Assembly: GCF_018332715.1 (NCBI RefSeq)
Contig: NZ_BOQP01000005.1
Coordinates: 1-64,000 of the forward strand
Length of the DNA stretch: 64,000 nt
Origin: Winogradskya consettensis
Lineage (GTDB): Bacteria > Actinomycetota > Actinomycetes > Mycobacteriales > Micromonosporaceae
Reading direction: 5' to 3'
The translations under genes and the position numbers were made by a program. Positions 7,982-15,757 of the stretch are shown one piece after another. Numbering within the stretch: the first letter of the stretch is position 1; each line of letters opens with the position of its first letter. The notes beneath the pieces were generated by a model that ran no database searches, was not told the DNA's origin, and was given only the letters and a program-made list of their open reading frames with translations.

Positions 7982-9586
7982 TCAGCTCCTCCCGGTGCCG
8001 TCGTGGTCGCCCGTCAGCGCGGGCAGCGTGAACACGGTGATCGACTCCGGCGGCTCGCTGTCGTCGAGCCGCAGCTCCACCCCCTGGCCCTCGGCCCGGG
8101 CCGCCACGTCGACGAGCAGCGGTGCCGCACCGGCGAGCAGGGCCCGGACCTCGAGCAACAGGTCGCCCAGGGCCACCGGGTCGTCCTTCAGGTCACCCGA
8201 CGCGGCCCGCAGCCGGTCGAGCTGGTCCGCGACCATCGCGGCCGCCCGGCCCATGGAGAACGTCGCCAGCTCGTAGCAGCCGGCGAACCGTTTCGTGAGC
8301 ACCTTGGCGCGCAACCGGCCGTTCTCCGTGGTCGGCAGCTCGGTGTCGACGACCTTGCCGGTGAGTACGGCCAGCTGGGCGGCCAGCTCGTTCCACGGCC
8401 GGATCAGCCGCGCGCCGGTGGTGGTGCGCAGTGCCGGGCGGGTGAACGTGGAGCGCTGGAACTCCGGTGCGGTCAGGGCCAGGTAGAAGCGGGCGACGTC
8501 ACGCGGCACGCCGTCCAGCAGGTCCCGGGTCCACACCAGATGGTTGCGGCTCGTCGAGAACTTCTGCCCGTCGAGCTCGTAGAACTCGTTGCAGACGTTC
8601 GTGGCGGGTAGCGCGTACCGGTCGTCGTGGGCCATGAGCAGGGCCAGGTCGACGAGGCCCCAGTAGTAGACGTTGTCGTAGCCGTGGAAGTAGACGATCT
8701 CCGCGTCGCGGTCACGCCGCCAGAGGTCGTCGGTCTCGGCCGGGGCCGGGCCGCGCTGGGCCGGTTCGCGTTGGGCGACGACCCAGGCGCTGGCGTACAT
8801 CACCGCGGGCATGGCCTCGATCCACGGGTAGATGCGCTGACCCGGGGTCTCGGCGAACGGCGCGGGCAGGCCCCAGTCGCCCGGCACGGTCACCGGGACG
8901 TCCGGCAACGGGCCGGCGAGCAGCTCCTGAATCAGCTGCCGGGCGTGCGGGCGCCACAGGTCACGGCGTTCGTCGTAGTACGCGCGGAGCCGCTCCCTGT
9001 ACTCCTCCAGCGGCAGGACGAGCACCTCGTACTCGCGGTATTCGAACTCCGCGCCCGGGTCGAGGGCCGGCGCCGCGTCGAGGAGCTGGTCGAAGTGGTT
9101 CGGGTGCCCGCAGCCCTCGCAGACCCCGCCGGAGCTGCCCGCGAGACAGGCCGGGCAGGTGCCGCCGAGGAAACCGTCGAACAGCACCTGGCCCGTCGCG
9201 CGGGCCACCGGCATGCGTACCTTGCGCAGTCGCAGGCTGCCGTTGCGGTGCAGGCGCTCGACGAACGTCAGCACGGTCTCGCGGTAGCTCGCGCCGATCG
9301 GGGGCATCCCGTCGATGCCGATGCCGAGTGCCCGCATGGACGCGGCGATCGCGTCGGTCGAGGTGGCCCGCAGCGCCTCCGGGGACAGGCCCTGGCGCTG
9401 CGCGGTGGTCGAGACGTACGTCTGGCTGTCATCGGTGATCGTGGTGTAGACGACGTCGCGACCGGTCGCGGCCAGGTAGCGGGCGTAGACGTCACCCGAC
9501 AGGTACGGGCCGGCCATGTGCCCGAGGTGCAGGTCGCCGTTGGACGTGGGGGTGGCCGCGACGATGATCGCGGGGCGCTGCGTCAT
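7982..9586 (-). CDS. MetRS-like subunit of a split hydrazine synthetase
   Basis: A 534-residue class I aminoacyl-tRNA synthetase-like protein of the methionyl type. It has HLGH (residues 20-23, HIGH motif), a Cys4 zinc knuckle (Cys 144, 147, 156, 159), KFSTS (342-346, KMSKS motif) and a helical C-terminus, but no OB-fold tail. The start overlaps the stop of the cupin gene as ATGA. MetRS-like domains joined to a cupin form hydrazine synthetases (for example Spb40 of s56-p1 biosynthesis). They activate an amino acid that the cupin then links to an N-hydroxylated amino acid through an N-N bond. Here the two parts are separate genes. A housekeeping MetRS is unlikely in this setting. Confidence 0.88.
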   Translation of the reverse strand: MTQRPAIIVAATPTSNGDLHLGHMAGPYLSGDVYARYLAATGRDVVYTTITDDSQTYVSTTAQRQGLSPEALRATSTDAIAASMRALGIGIDGMPPIGASYRETVLTFVERLHRNGSLRLRKVRMPVARATGQVLFDGFLGGTCPACLAGSSGGVCEGCGHPNHFDQLLDAAPALDPGAEFEYREYEVLVLPLEEYRERLRAYYDERRDLWRPHARQLIQELLAGPLPDVPVTVPGDWGLPAPFAETPGQRIYPWIEAMPAVMYASAWVVAQREPAQRGPAPAETDDLWRRDRDAEIVYFHGYDNVYYWGLVDLALLMAHDDRYALPATNVCNEFYELDGQKFSTSRNHLVWTRDLLDGVPRDVARFYLALTAPEFQRSTFTRPALRTTTGARLIRPWNELAAQLAVLTGKVVDTELPTTENGRLRAKVLTKRFAGCYELATFSMGRAAAMVADQLDRLRAASGDLKDDPVALGDLLLEVRALLAGAAPLLVDVAARAEGQGVELRLDDSEPPESITVFTLPALTGDHDGTGRS

Positions 9587-9951
9587 TCCTTGACCGCCGC
9601 GTGCCGGTCGGCGAAGTTCTTGGCCAGCTCGGCGTCCCACCAGACCGAGTACATCTGGAAGTCGGCGTCGCTCTCGTTCACGACCTGGTGACGGAACTCC
9701 GGCTCGAAGTGCACGATGTCGCCGGCTACGAACGGCGTACGCCCCTGGTCCGTGATGATCGTGGCGGCACCGGTCATCGCGACCCAGATCTCGTACTCGT
9801 GGTGGCCGTGCGCACCGGAGACGGCGCCCGGCGAGACGACGCACCAGGAGCCCTCGAAGGGGGCGTTGAGCACTTCCCACGGCATGAGCCGCTGGGCCCG
9901 AAGGCCGTTGTCGGGCTTGAGGGCGTCGCGGTCGAGTTTGCGGATCTCCAT
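9583..9951 (-). CDS. Cupin subunit of a split hydrazine synthetase
   Basis: A 122-residue single-domain cupin. Metal ligands are seen in GAHGHHEYEIWV (His, His, Glu) and in HFEPEFRHQVVN (distal His). In hydrazine synthetases the zinc cupin rearranges an ester between an N-hydroxylated Lys/Orn and an activated amino acid to create the N-N bond. The gene lies directly between the N-hydroxylase and the MetRS-like gene and overlaps the latter by 4 nt, as if a fused gene had been split or had not yet fused. The catalytic role is inferred from this arrangement. Confidence 0.85.
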   Translation of the reverse strand: MEIRKLDRDALKPDNGLRAQRLMPWEVLNAPFEGSWCVVSPGAVSGAHGHHEYEIWVAMTGAATIITDQGRTPFVAGDIVHFEPEFRHQVVNESDADFQMYSVWWDAELAKNFADRHAAVKE

Positions 9952-9968
9952 GTCTGCCTCCGTGTGTC

Positions 9969-11282
9969 TCAGCGGGCCGCGAGTGCGGCGGCGCGGTGTT
10001 CGAGCAGGTCAGTGACGATTTCCTCGGATCGGGCGGCGAGGACGCTCAGCAGCGAGTCCGCGATGCCGTGGGTGGCCTCGTTGACGCCCTGCAGGTAGCA
10101 GCCGGCGGTCACCTCGGGCGGGACGTTCATCCGGTAGTTGCGGTCGACCGTGACGTCGCCGATGCCGAGCGCGGCGGCGAGGTCGTTGACCACCCGGGGC
10201 ATCCCGCGGACGAAGCCGGTGCCGAGCAGCACGACGTCGCTGCGCAGCTCGCTGCGTTCCCCGTTCTTGCGGTCGACCAGGCTGAGGACGACCTCGTCGC
10301 CGTCCATCCGGGCGTCCGCGATCTCGGTCATCGTCACCATGCGCAGCCGCTGCGAACCGGTGAGCCGGCTCAGGTACATCTCGCGGTAGAGCGCGTCGAG
10401 GGTGCCCGGTGCGAGACCCGCGTAGTTGGTCCGGTGCATCTCGCGCAGCAGCTGCTCGCGGGCCTCGGGGCGGGCGGCGTGGAACTCGTCGATGAACGAC
10501 GGGTAGTACAGCTCGTTGGTGAACTTGCTGCTCTCGTACGAGTTCAGCCCGATCGACCGCATGACCATCGTGCACTGCGCCCGGGGGAAGCGTTCGTGCG
10601 CGGCGACGAGCATCTCCGCCGCGCTCTGGGCACCTCCGATGACCGTCACACGGCGGACGGCCTGCGGGTCGAGGGACTCGACGCGGGTGGCGAACTCCGT
10701 GCTGTGCAGCACCCGTTCCCGGGGCAGAGCCGCGAACTCCGCCGGGATGTGCGCGTCGCGACCGGCGCCGAGCACGAGGTTGCGGCACAGGATGTTGCGG
10801 CCGTCGGCGAAGTGCGCCAGCCAGTGGGTGACGACACCGGAGTCGTCGGGCACGGGCTCGACGGAGGTGCAGCGCAGGCCGTACTCGAGGCGTACGTGCT
10901 CCAGGGACCGCGAGACCCAGGCGAGGTAGGCGGAGATCTCCAGCCGGTACGGCGTGAAGCTGCCGAGGTTGATGAACTCGTCCAGCCGCCCGGTCGCGTG
11001 CAGGAAGTTGACGAACGAGAACCGGCTGCGTGGGTTGCGGAGCGTCACCAGGTCCTTGAGGAACGACACCTGGCTCTGCGACCAGGGCAGCAGCATCCCG
11101 CGCTGCCAGACGACGTCGTCGTGCTGCTCCGCGATGAGGGTCTCGCCGGCGAACTCCTTGGGCGCCAGCTCCTCCAGGGCGATGGCCATCGCGAGGTTCG
11201 CGGGCCCGGCCCCGATGGCCAGTGTCTCGACTTCTTGATGCACGTCGCTCTCCCGTGGGGTCGTTGCGGTGGTGGTCCTCAT
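9969..11282 (-). CDS. L-lysine/L-ornithine N-hydroxylase
   Basis: A 437-residue flavin N-hydroxylating monooxygenase of the IucD/SidA/PvdA family. The FAD motif is GAGPANLAMAIALEE (about 23-37). SQSQVSFLKDLVTLRNP is the family signature after the FAD site, and the NADPH motif is VIGGAQSAAEML. It hydroxylates the side-chain amine of Lys (N6) or Orn (N5); which one is not decided by eye. In hydrazine-forming clusters such as s56-p1 the enzyme makes N6-hydroxylysine for the cupin/MetRS enzyme. It overlaps the ACP gene by 4 nt and lies 17 bp before the cupin gene. No siderophore NRPS or acyltransferase is present, which argues against a siderophore role. Confidence 0.9.
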   Translation of the reverse strand: MRTTTATTPRESDVHQEVETLAIGAGPANLAMAIALEELAPKEFAGETLIAEQHDDVVWQRGMLLPWSQSQVSFLKDLVTLRNPRSRFSFVNFLHATGRLDEFINLGSFTPYRLEISAYLAWVSRSLEHVRLEYGLRCTSVEPVPDDSGVVTHWLAHFADGRNILCRNLVLGAGRDAHIPAEFAALPRERVLHSTEFATRVESLDPQAVRRVTVIGGAQSAAEMLVAAHERFPRAQCTMVMRSIGLNSYESSKFTNELYYPSFIDEFHAARPEAREQLLREMHRTNYAGLAPGTLDALYREMYLSRLTGSQRLRMVTMTEIADARMDGDEVVLSLVDRKNGERSELRSDVVLLGTGFVRGMPRVVNDLAAALGIGDVTVDRNYRMNVPPEVTAGCYLQGVNEATHGIADSLLSVLAARSEEIVTDLLEHRAAALAAR

Positions 11283-11527
11283 GCCGGCGTCGCCGCGGTC
11301 ACGAGCGCTGTCATGTCATCGACCGTGCGTGCGGCGTTGAACGCGGTGAGGTCGAGGCTCACGTGGAACCGGGCTTCGAGCTGTGCGAGGGCCTCCAGCG
11401 AGGTGAGGCTGTCCCAGTCGTGGGCGGCCAGGATCGGCTGCTCACGCAGGGCCGCGGCCGGCTCGTCGAGCACGCCGGCGAGGATCTCGGCGACGGTGGT
11501 GCCGGTTGTCGCTGCGGGGGTGGTCAT
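11279..11527 (-). CDS. Discrete acyl carrier protein
   Basis: An 82-residue carrier protein. The phosphopantetheine serine lies in HDWDSLTSLEAL (around residue 40), a DSL-type motif followed by helices II and III. The start overlaps the FkbH-like gene by ATGA and its stop overlaps the N-hydroxylase start. Between an FkbH-type loader and a KASIII-like enzyme it is expected to carry a glyceryl or related C3 unit drawn from glycolysis, as in tetronate pathways. What it carries here is inferred. Confidence 0.88.
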   Translation of the reverse strand: MTTPAATTGTTVAEILAGVLDEPAAALREQPILAAHDWDSLTSLEALAQLEARFHVSLDLTAFNAARTVDDMTALVTAATPA

Positions 11528-13320
11528 GCATCGCTCCGTTCGCGAAGGGTGATCCAGCCGGGCAGGTCGCCCGGCTCGGTGGTCAGATCGAGCACGAACG
11601 AGCCGGGCTCCGCACCTGCGGCGAACCCCGCCGTGGTCCAGAAACCGGCCGCGACCCCGTTCTTCTTCGAGGCCACATAGCTGGCCTCGAGGCGGGTGGC
11701 ACCGGCGGCGCGGGCCTGCCGGGCGAGCCAGCCGGCGATGGCCAGGTCGATGCCGCGGCCCAGCACCCGGCAGCTGAGCACCAGGTTCAGCACCCGCCAC
11801 CGGTCGCCGTCGCGGTGCACCCAGGCGGCGCCGACGACACCCTCGTCGCCGAAGCGGTCGCTGACCTCGAACGTCGCCACGAGGTGGTCGGCCGACGTAC
11901 TCATGGCCGTGGTGGTGGCCTGGTCGAAGCGCTCGCCGGTCAGGTTGAACTGATTGGTACGCGCCGCGAGCTGCGCGGCCCGCGCCACCGTGTATCCGGT
12001 GACGGGTGCCGGGGTCAGCCGCAGCCCGAGCGCCGTCAGATAGTCCTGTGAGGATCCGAAGCCGGTGGAGAAATCGCTGCGCAACGCCCGCGCCCGGTAC
12101 AGCTGCGGCCGTTGCAGGTCGGTCTTCGTGAGATCAAGGACGTCGAACCATCCGGTACGCAGCAGCGTGCGCACCAGGTGGGCGGGGTCGCCGCTCGCGT
12201 CGAGCACCACGGTCCCGGGCAGCTCCGCGGTGACGTGGCCGCGCTCGAACGGCGAGTCGTCCAGGAAGACCATCGACTCCGTGGACAACCCGAGCGACTC
12301 GGCCGCGGCGCGCAGGTTCTCCGCCTTGGCCTTCCAGTTCACCGCGCGTACGGCGAACGCGTCCGCCCCGAGCACCATCTCCGGATGCCCGGCGAGCACC
12401 TCGTCGACCAGCGCCGCGTCGTTCTTGCTGGCGAGCACGAGGATGACCCCCTGCTCGCGCAGCCGCCGGACGCTGAGCTGCAACTGCTTGTACGCGTTAC
12501 CCGGGTAGAGCCCGCCGAGCTCGATGCCCTCCGCCCCGGCCTCGCCGAGCACTCCGCCCCACAGCGTGTTGTCGAGGTCGAGGGCCAGCACCTTGCGGGA
12601 CAGCCCGGCGCGGGCCTGGGCGGCGCGGCGTACCTCCCCGGCAAGCAGCAGCAGGGCGCCGTCGGTGTAGGGCAGGTCCGCGTAGCGGTGCAGCCGTTCG
12701 TCGCGGGCGGCGAACGGCGCGTCGGCGAGCAGTCCGACCAGATCGGCGGTCACCACCTGCGGATGTTCGCGGGCCAGGTCGAGCAGCCCCGCGTTGAGCC
12801 GCGTCCACAGCTGGGCGACCGCGGCCCGGTCCCGGAGGCTGACCAGCCCGTCGCGTACCTGGGCGGGCAGCGGCACGGTGTGCAGCACCACGGTCGCGGC
12901 CGTGCCGGCGAGGGCCGCCGCGACCAGCTCGCCCAGCTCGTGCAGGCGCCCCTCGACATGCGCGGCCAGGGCCGGGACGTCGGTGGGTGACCAGTCGGCG
13001 GGCAGGAAGAACGACTCGTCCATCAGCAGCGACACCAGGTCGGGGTCGGCGCCCGTCGTGAACCGGCCCGAGGCCAGCGTGATCTCGAACGTGCCGTACT
13101 CGCCCGGGTCGATCGCCGGCCACATCCCCGCGCCGACCAGTGCCGACGTGAGCAGGTCCCGGTACGGCCCGACCGTGCTCGTCGCGAGCACCGCCACGGT
13201 CACCTGGCGCAGATCGGGGTCGGCGGGAAGCTTCCGCAGCTGTTTGCCGGCCTTGCGCAACAGCACGGGATCGGTCGACTCCAGCAGCGTCTGCCGGCTC
13301 GGTACGTTCCCGGCGGCCAT
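11524..13320 (-). CDS. FkbH-like glyceryl-ACP synthase (HAD superfamily)
   Basis: A 598-residue protein with an N-terminal region of about 230 residues, a HAD phosphatase domain with DLDNTLWGGVLGE (about 245-257) and LVLASKNDAAL, and a C-terminal GNAT-like region with the VASKKNGVAAGFW segment. This is the FkbH layout. Family members dephosphorylate 1,3-bisphosphoglycerate and load the glyceryl group on an ACP. They are used for methoxymalonyl extenders and for glyceryl tetronates. No dehydrogenase or O-methyltransferase for methoxymalonate is present in this operon, so a glyceryl product is favoured. It sits between the KASIII-like gene (TGATG overlap) and the ACP gene (ATGA overlap). Confidence 0.88.
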   Translation of the reverse strand: MAAGNVPSRQTLLESTDPVLLRKAGKQLRKLPADPDLRQVTVAVLATSTVGPYRDLLTSALVGAGMWPAIDPGEYGTFEITLASGRFTTGADPDLVSLLMDESFFLPADWSPTDVPALAAHVEGRLHELGELVAAALAGTAATVVLHTVPLPAQVRDGLVSLRDRAAVAQLWTRLNAGLLDLAREHPQVVTADLVGLLADAPFAARDERLHRYADLPYTDGALLLLAGEVRRAAQARAGLSRKVLALDLDNTLWGGVLGEAGAEGIELGGLYPGNAYKQLQLSVRRLREQGVILVLASKNDAALVDEVLAGHPEMVLGADAFAVRAVNWKAKAENLRAAAESLGLSTESMVFLDDSPFERGHVTAELPGTVVLDASGDPAHLVRTLLRTGWFDVLDLTKTDLQRPQLYRARALRSDFSTGFGSSQDYLTALGLRLTPAPVTGYTVARAAQLAARTNQFNLTGERFDQATTTAMSTSADHLVATFEVSDRFGDEGVVGAAWVHRDGDRWRVLNLVLSCRVLGRGIDLAIAGWLARQARAAGATRLEASYVASKKNGVAAGFWTTAGFAAGAEPGSFVLDLTTEPGDLPGWITLRERSDA

Positions 13321-14351
13321 CAGACCCGCACCAGCGTGCAGTACCAGCGCATGCCGATCGACGTCCCGGTCAGCGCGACGACGTCACCCTCGTGCAGCTC
13401 GCCGCGGGTCAGCTGCTCGCCGAGCGAGGTCAGCTGGTCCGCCGCCCCCATGTGGCTGTGCAGGGGCGAGATCGCCGCGTTCGTCCGCTCGACCGGCAAC
13501 CCGAGCGGCTGCACCAGTTCCTCGATCGCCTCCGGGCTGTCGTTGATGTAGATGACGTGCGCGACGTCGCTGCGGTCCAGGCCGGCCCGCTTGCACGCAC
13601 CGTCGATGACGTCGAGCAGGCGGGAGTTCAGCAGCTCGCCGAACGCGCGCAGCCGGGCCGGGTTCTTGGCGAAGTGGGCCTGCACCCGTACGTGCCCGGG
13701 GTCGGCCGTCCTGCTCGACCACCCCTGCGGGGCGACCGGGGCGACGCTGCCGCCGTAGTCGGTCCGGAACCAGTCACTCAGCTCCGGATCGGTGAACTGC
13801 TCGGTCGCCAGCCACCGCAGCGTCGGGTGATCGCGGCGCAGCACCGTGGCGACCGCGCCGTCGCTGTGCACCGCGTTGTTCACGGTCATCCGGTTGCGGT
13901 GGAACTCGCTGACCCGGTTGACCGCGACGAACAGCACCCGGTCGAGCTCCGGCTGCACGGCCATCAGCCCCGCGACCAGCCCGAGACCCGTGACACCCGA
14001 GGCGCACCCCTCGGTGAGCAGCAGGGTCTGCACCTTGGTGATGCCCAGCTCGCGGGCCAGGGCGGCGCTCGCGTCCCAGTTCGGGTACTCGGGAACCTCC
14101 GAGGCCGCGAGGACGACCAGGTCGAGCTCGCTCGCCGCCACCCCGGTGGTCGCCAGTGCGTCGGCGGCGGCGCGGGCGGCGAGTCCTACCGCGGTGACGC
14201 CGTCCGGTGCGCGGTGGAAGGTGTCGAACCCCCAGCGAATGATGCGCTCCGGATCGGACACGTAGTCGGCGGCACTGAGACGTACGTCCTTGTCGTCACC
14301 GAACGCGTATCCGAATCCGGTGATGCCGAATGTCGTCGGCCGTTCTGCCAT
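13320..14351 (-). CDS. KASIII-like condensing or acyl-transfer enzyme
   Basis: A 343-residue thiolase-fold protein of the 3-oxoacyl-ACP synthase III family. The nucleophile Cys is in LLTEGCASGVTG (about residue 125). The usual PHQAN histidine block seems replaced by YINDSPEAI and the GN block by SHMGAADQ, so the standard Cys-His-Asn triad is not intact in a by-eye alignment. KASIII-like enzymes in tetronate pathways act with FkbH and ACP; others are acyltransferases forming esters or amides. It is the first gene of the operon; a ribosome site GAGGAGC lies 5 nt before the ATG. It might join an acyl group to glyceryl-ACP or acylate a hydrazine nitrogen. Confidence 0.85.
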   Translation of the reverse strand: MAERPTTFGITGFGYAFGDDKDVRLSAADYVSDPERIIRWGFDTFHRAPDGVTAVGLAARAAADALATTGVAASELDLVVLAASEVPEYPNWDASAALARELGITKVQTLLLTEGCASGVTGLGLVAGLMAVQPELDRVLFVAVNRVSEFHRNRMTVNNAVHSDGAVATVLRRDHPTLRWLATEQFTDPELSDWFRTDYGGSVAPVAPQGWSSRTADPGHVRVQAHFAKNPARLRAFGELLNSRLLDVIDGACKRAGLDRSDVAHVIYINDSPEAIEELVQPLGLPVERTNAAISPLHSHMGAADQLTSLGEQLTRGELHEGDVVALTGTSIGMRWYCTLVRV

Positions 14352-14578
14352 CGAAGCTCCTCGACTTAAACCATTGGCGTTTTTCGGTGCCGAGAGCGTT
14401 TCTAACGGGGTTTTCCGTTGATGGACAACGGATCTGCGGTCATGTCAGCGTCGTTCGCAGCAGCCGTCATCGAATTCGCCGTACGACCGGTAATCGATTT
14501 CCGGGCGCCCGGAAATCATCATTTGGCTGACCCGTGCGGCATCGACTGCGCCGCGTCGCGTCCCTAGACTCGGACCTC
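14352..14578. promoter_or_regulatory. Divergent promoter region with a 22-bp palindrome
   Basis: This region separates the minus-strand operon from the plus-strand gene at 14579. Bases 14496-14517 are a perfect 22-bp palindrome (GATTTCCGGGC and its complement). A second inverted repeat, CCGTTG-ATGGA-CAACGG, lies at 14415-14431. Both are candidate operators; no regulator can be assigned. Confidence 0.5.
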
Positions 14579-15226
14579 ATGCATTCGTCGCAGATCACCT
14601 TGGACGCGCTGCGGAAAGCGGTCGCGGAGTTCGCCGGTCCGGGCGTCCCTGATGCGGGATGGGCAGCGCTCACGGCCCGCACCGCGCCCGCGATCGACCC
14701 GTCGGTGGCGGCGCACCGGGAGGCGTTGCACGTGTGGCTCAACGCCTGGGGCTGCCGCATCCGCTACCCCCGGCCCGGCGAGGAGAACCTGTTCGACAGC
14801 GGCGTCGAGCAGTGGTGGAAGCAGTGGCAGCACGCACTGCCCGCACCCGGGGTGTCCATCACCGGCCTCGATGACGCGGACTTCCCCGCCCTCGGCGAGT
14901 GCTACCAGGAGCTGGCGCTGGTCAGCGTGTCGGCGGGCCCGCGGCGACGCGGCATCGGCTCCACCGCCGCGACCAAGATGCTGTACGCACTACGCCCGCA
15001 GGCACTGATGCCGTGGGACGAGGCGATCGCGAAACGCCTGCACGGGCGGCGCGACGCGGCTTCCTACGCGGCACACCAGCGCCTCGGCCGTGACTGGTCC
15101 CTGGCCCTGCTGACCGAGGCCGGCATGGACGAGGCCGAGCTCGCCGGGCATCTCGGTCAGCCCGGCCGGTCCCTGGCCAAGATGCTCGACGACTACTGCT
15201 ACCTGACCTTCACCCGGGGCATCTGA
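14579..15226 (+). CDS. Unrecognised cytosolic protein
   Basis: A 215-residue protein I do not recognise. It has WLNAWGCRIRYP (about 55-66), VEQWWKQWQHALP, a segment RRRGIGSTAATKMLYALRPQ and PWDEAIAKRLHG. It is Trp-rich and mostly helical, with no signal peptide or membrane segment. The MLYALRPQALMPWDEAIA stretch recalls helix-hairpin-helix-like proteins, but that is weak. The ATG at 14579 is preferred over an upstream ATG because the upstream residues are arginine-rich and lie in the promoter region. It is divergent from the hydrazine-type operon. Its 3' end runs into a 20-bp tandem repeat. Confidence 0.6.
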   Translation: MHSSQITLDALRKAVAEFAGPGVPDAGWAALTARTAPAIDPSVAAHREALHVWLNAWGCRIRYPRPGEENLFDSGVEQWWKQWQHALPAPGVSITGLDDADFPALGECYQELALVSVSAGPRRRGIGSTAATKMLYALRPQALMPWDEAIAKRLHGRRDAASYAAHQRLGRDWSLALLTEAGMDEAELAGHLGQPGRSLAKMLDDYCYLTFTRGI

Positions 15227-15250
15227 CCTTCACCCGGGGCACCTGACCTT
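15201..15250. repeat. 20-bp tandem repeat over a stop codon
   Basis: Two copies of AYCTGACCTTCACCCGGGGC (15201-15220, 15221-15240) and a half copy (15241-15250) follow each other. The first copy encodes the end of the preceding protein and its TGA lies in the second. This looks like a recent slippage duplication. Confidence 0.8.
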
Positions 15251-15313
15251 TTCCCTCCGCCCACGGACCGCCGCACCGGTGGTCCGGCGATGACGCACGC
15301 CCAGGGAGTGCCC

Positions 15314-15757
15314 GTGATCCTCGGCATCGACCACATCGGACTCGCCACCGACGACCCCGGCGGTCTCGCCCCGTTCCTGACGCTGCTCGGGATGAACCCC
15401 ACCGACTCGGGGCCCGCCGCCGCGTACGGCGTGAATTGCGATTTCTGGCAGTCCCCCGGCGCCTGCGTGGAAGTGGTCTCCCCCGCCGCCGGGGAATCCG
15501 CCGTCGGGAAGTACCTGAAATCCCGCGGGCCCGGCCTCTACCACCTGGCTTTTGAGGTCGACGACCTGGCCGCCGACCTGGCCGTGCTGCGCGCCGGCGG
15601 GTTCGTGGCGCTCGACGACCAGCCCGTGGCCGGTGCCCGCGACGGGATGACCGTCGCCTTTCTCTATCTGCGCAAACCCGCCGGCCTCCTGGTCGAGCTG
15701 GTCCAGTACGCCACCGCCCACCACCGGAAAGCAGGCGCCGCCGATGTCCCGCACTGA
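15314..15757 (+). CDS. VOC family protein, methylmalonyl-CoA epimerase-like
   Basis: A 147-residue glyoxalase-fold protein. It begins VILGIDHIGLATDD and has two paired betaalphabetabetabeta modules; metal ligand candidates are His in DHIGLA, His in LYHLAFEVDDL and Glu in LLVELVQ. Length and pattern fit methylmalonyl-CoA epimerase, which interconverts (R)- and (S)-methylmalonyl-CoA. The GTG at 15314 is chosen because AGGGAG lies 5 nt before it and the protein then starts as family members do; an ATG at 15290 has no such site. It overlaps the peptidase gene by 14 nt. Confidence 0.75.
   Translation: MILGIDHIGLATDDPGGLAPFLTLLGMNPTDSGPAAAYGVNCDFWQSPGACVEVVSPAAGESAVGKYLKSRGPGLYHLAFEVDDLAADLAVLRAGGFVALDDQPVAGARDGMTVAFLYLRKPAGLLVELVQYATAHHRKAGAADVPH

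Noticed and set aside
7982..9586. Housekeeping or antibiotic-resistant methionyl-tRNA synthetase
   Set aside because: The position between an N-hydroxylase/cupin pair and an ATP-grasp ligase, with ATGA coupling, fits hydrazine synthetase much better. A resistance role is not fully excluded.
9969..11282. Siderophore hydroxamate biosynthesis
   Set aside because: An N-hydroxylase is present, but there is no acyltransferase of the IucB/siderophore type, no NIS synthetase or NRPS and no iron-siderophore uptake system nearby.
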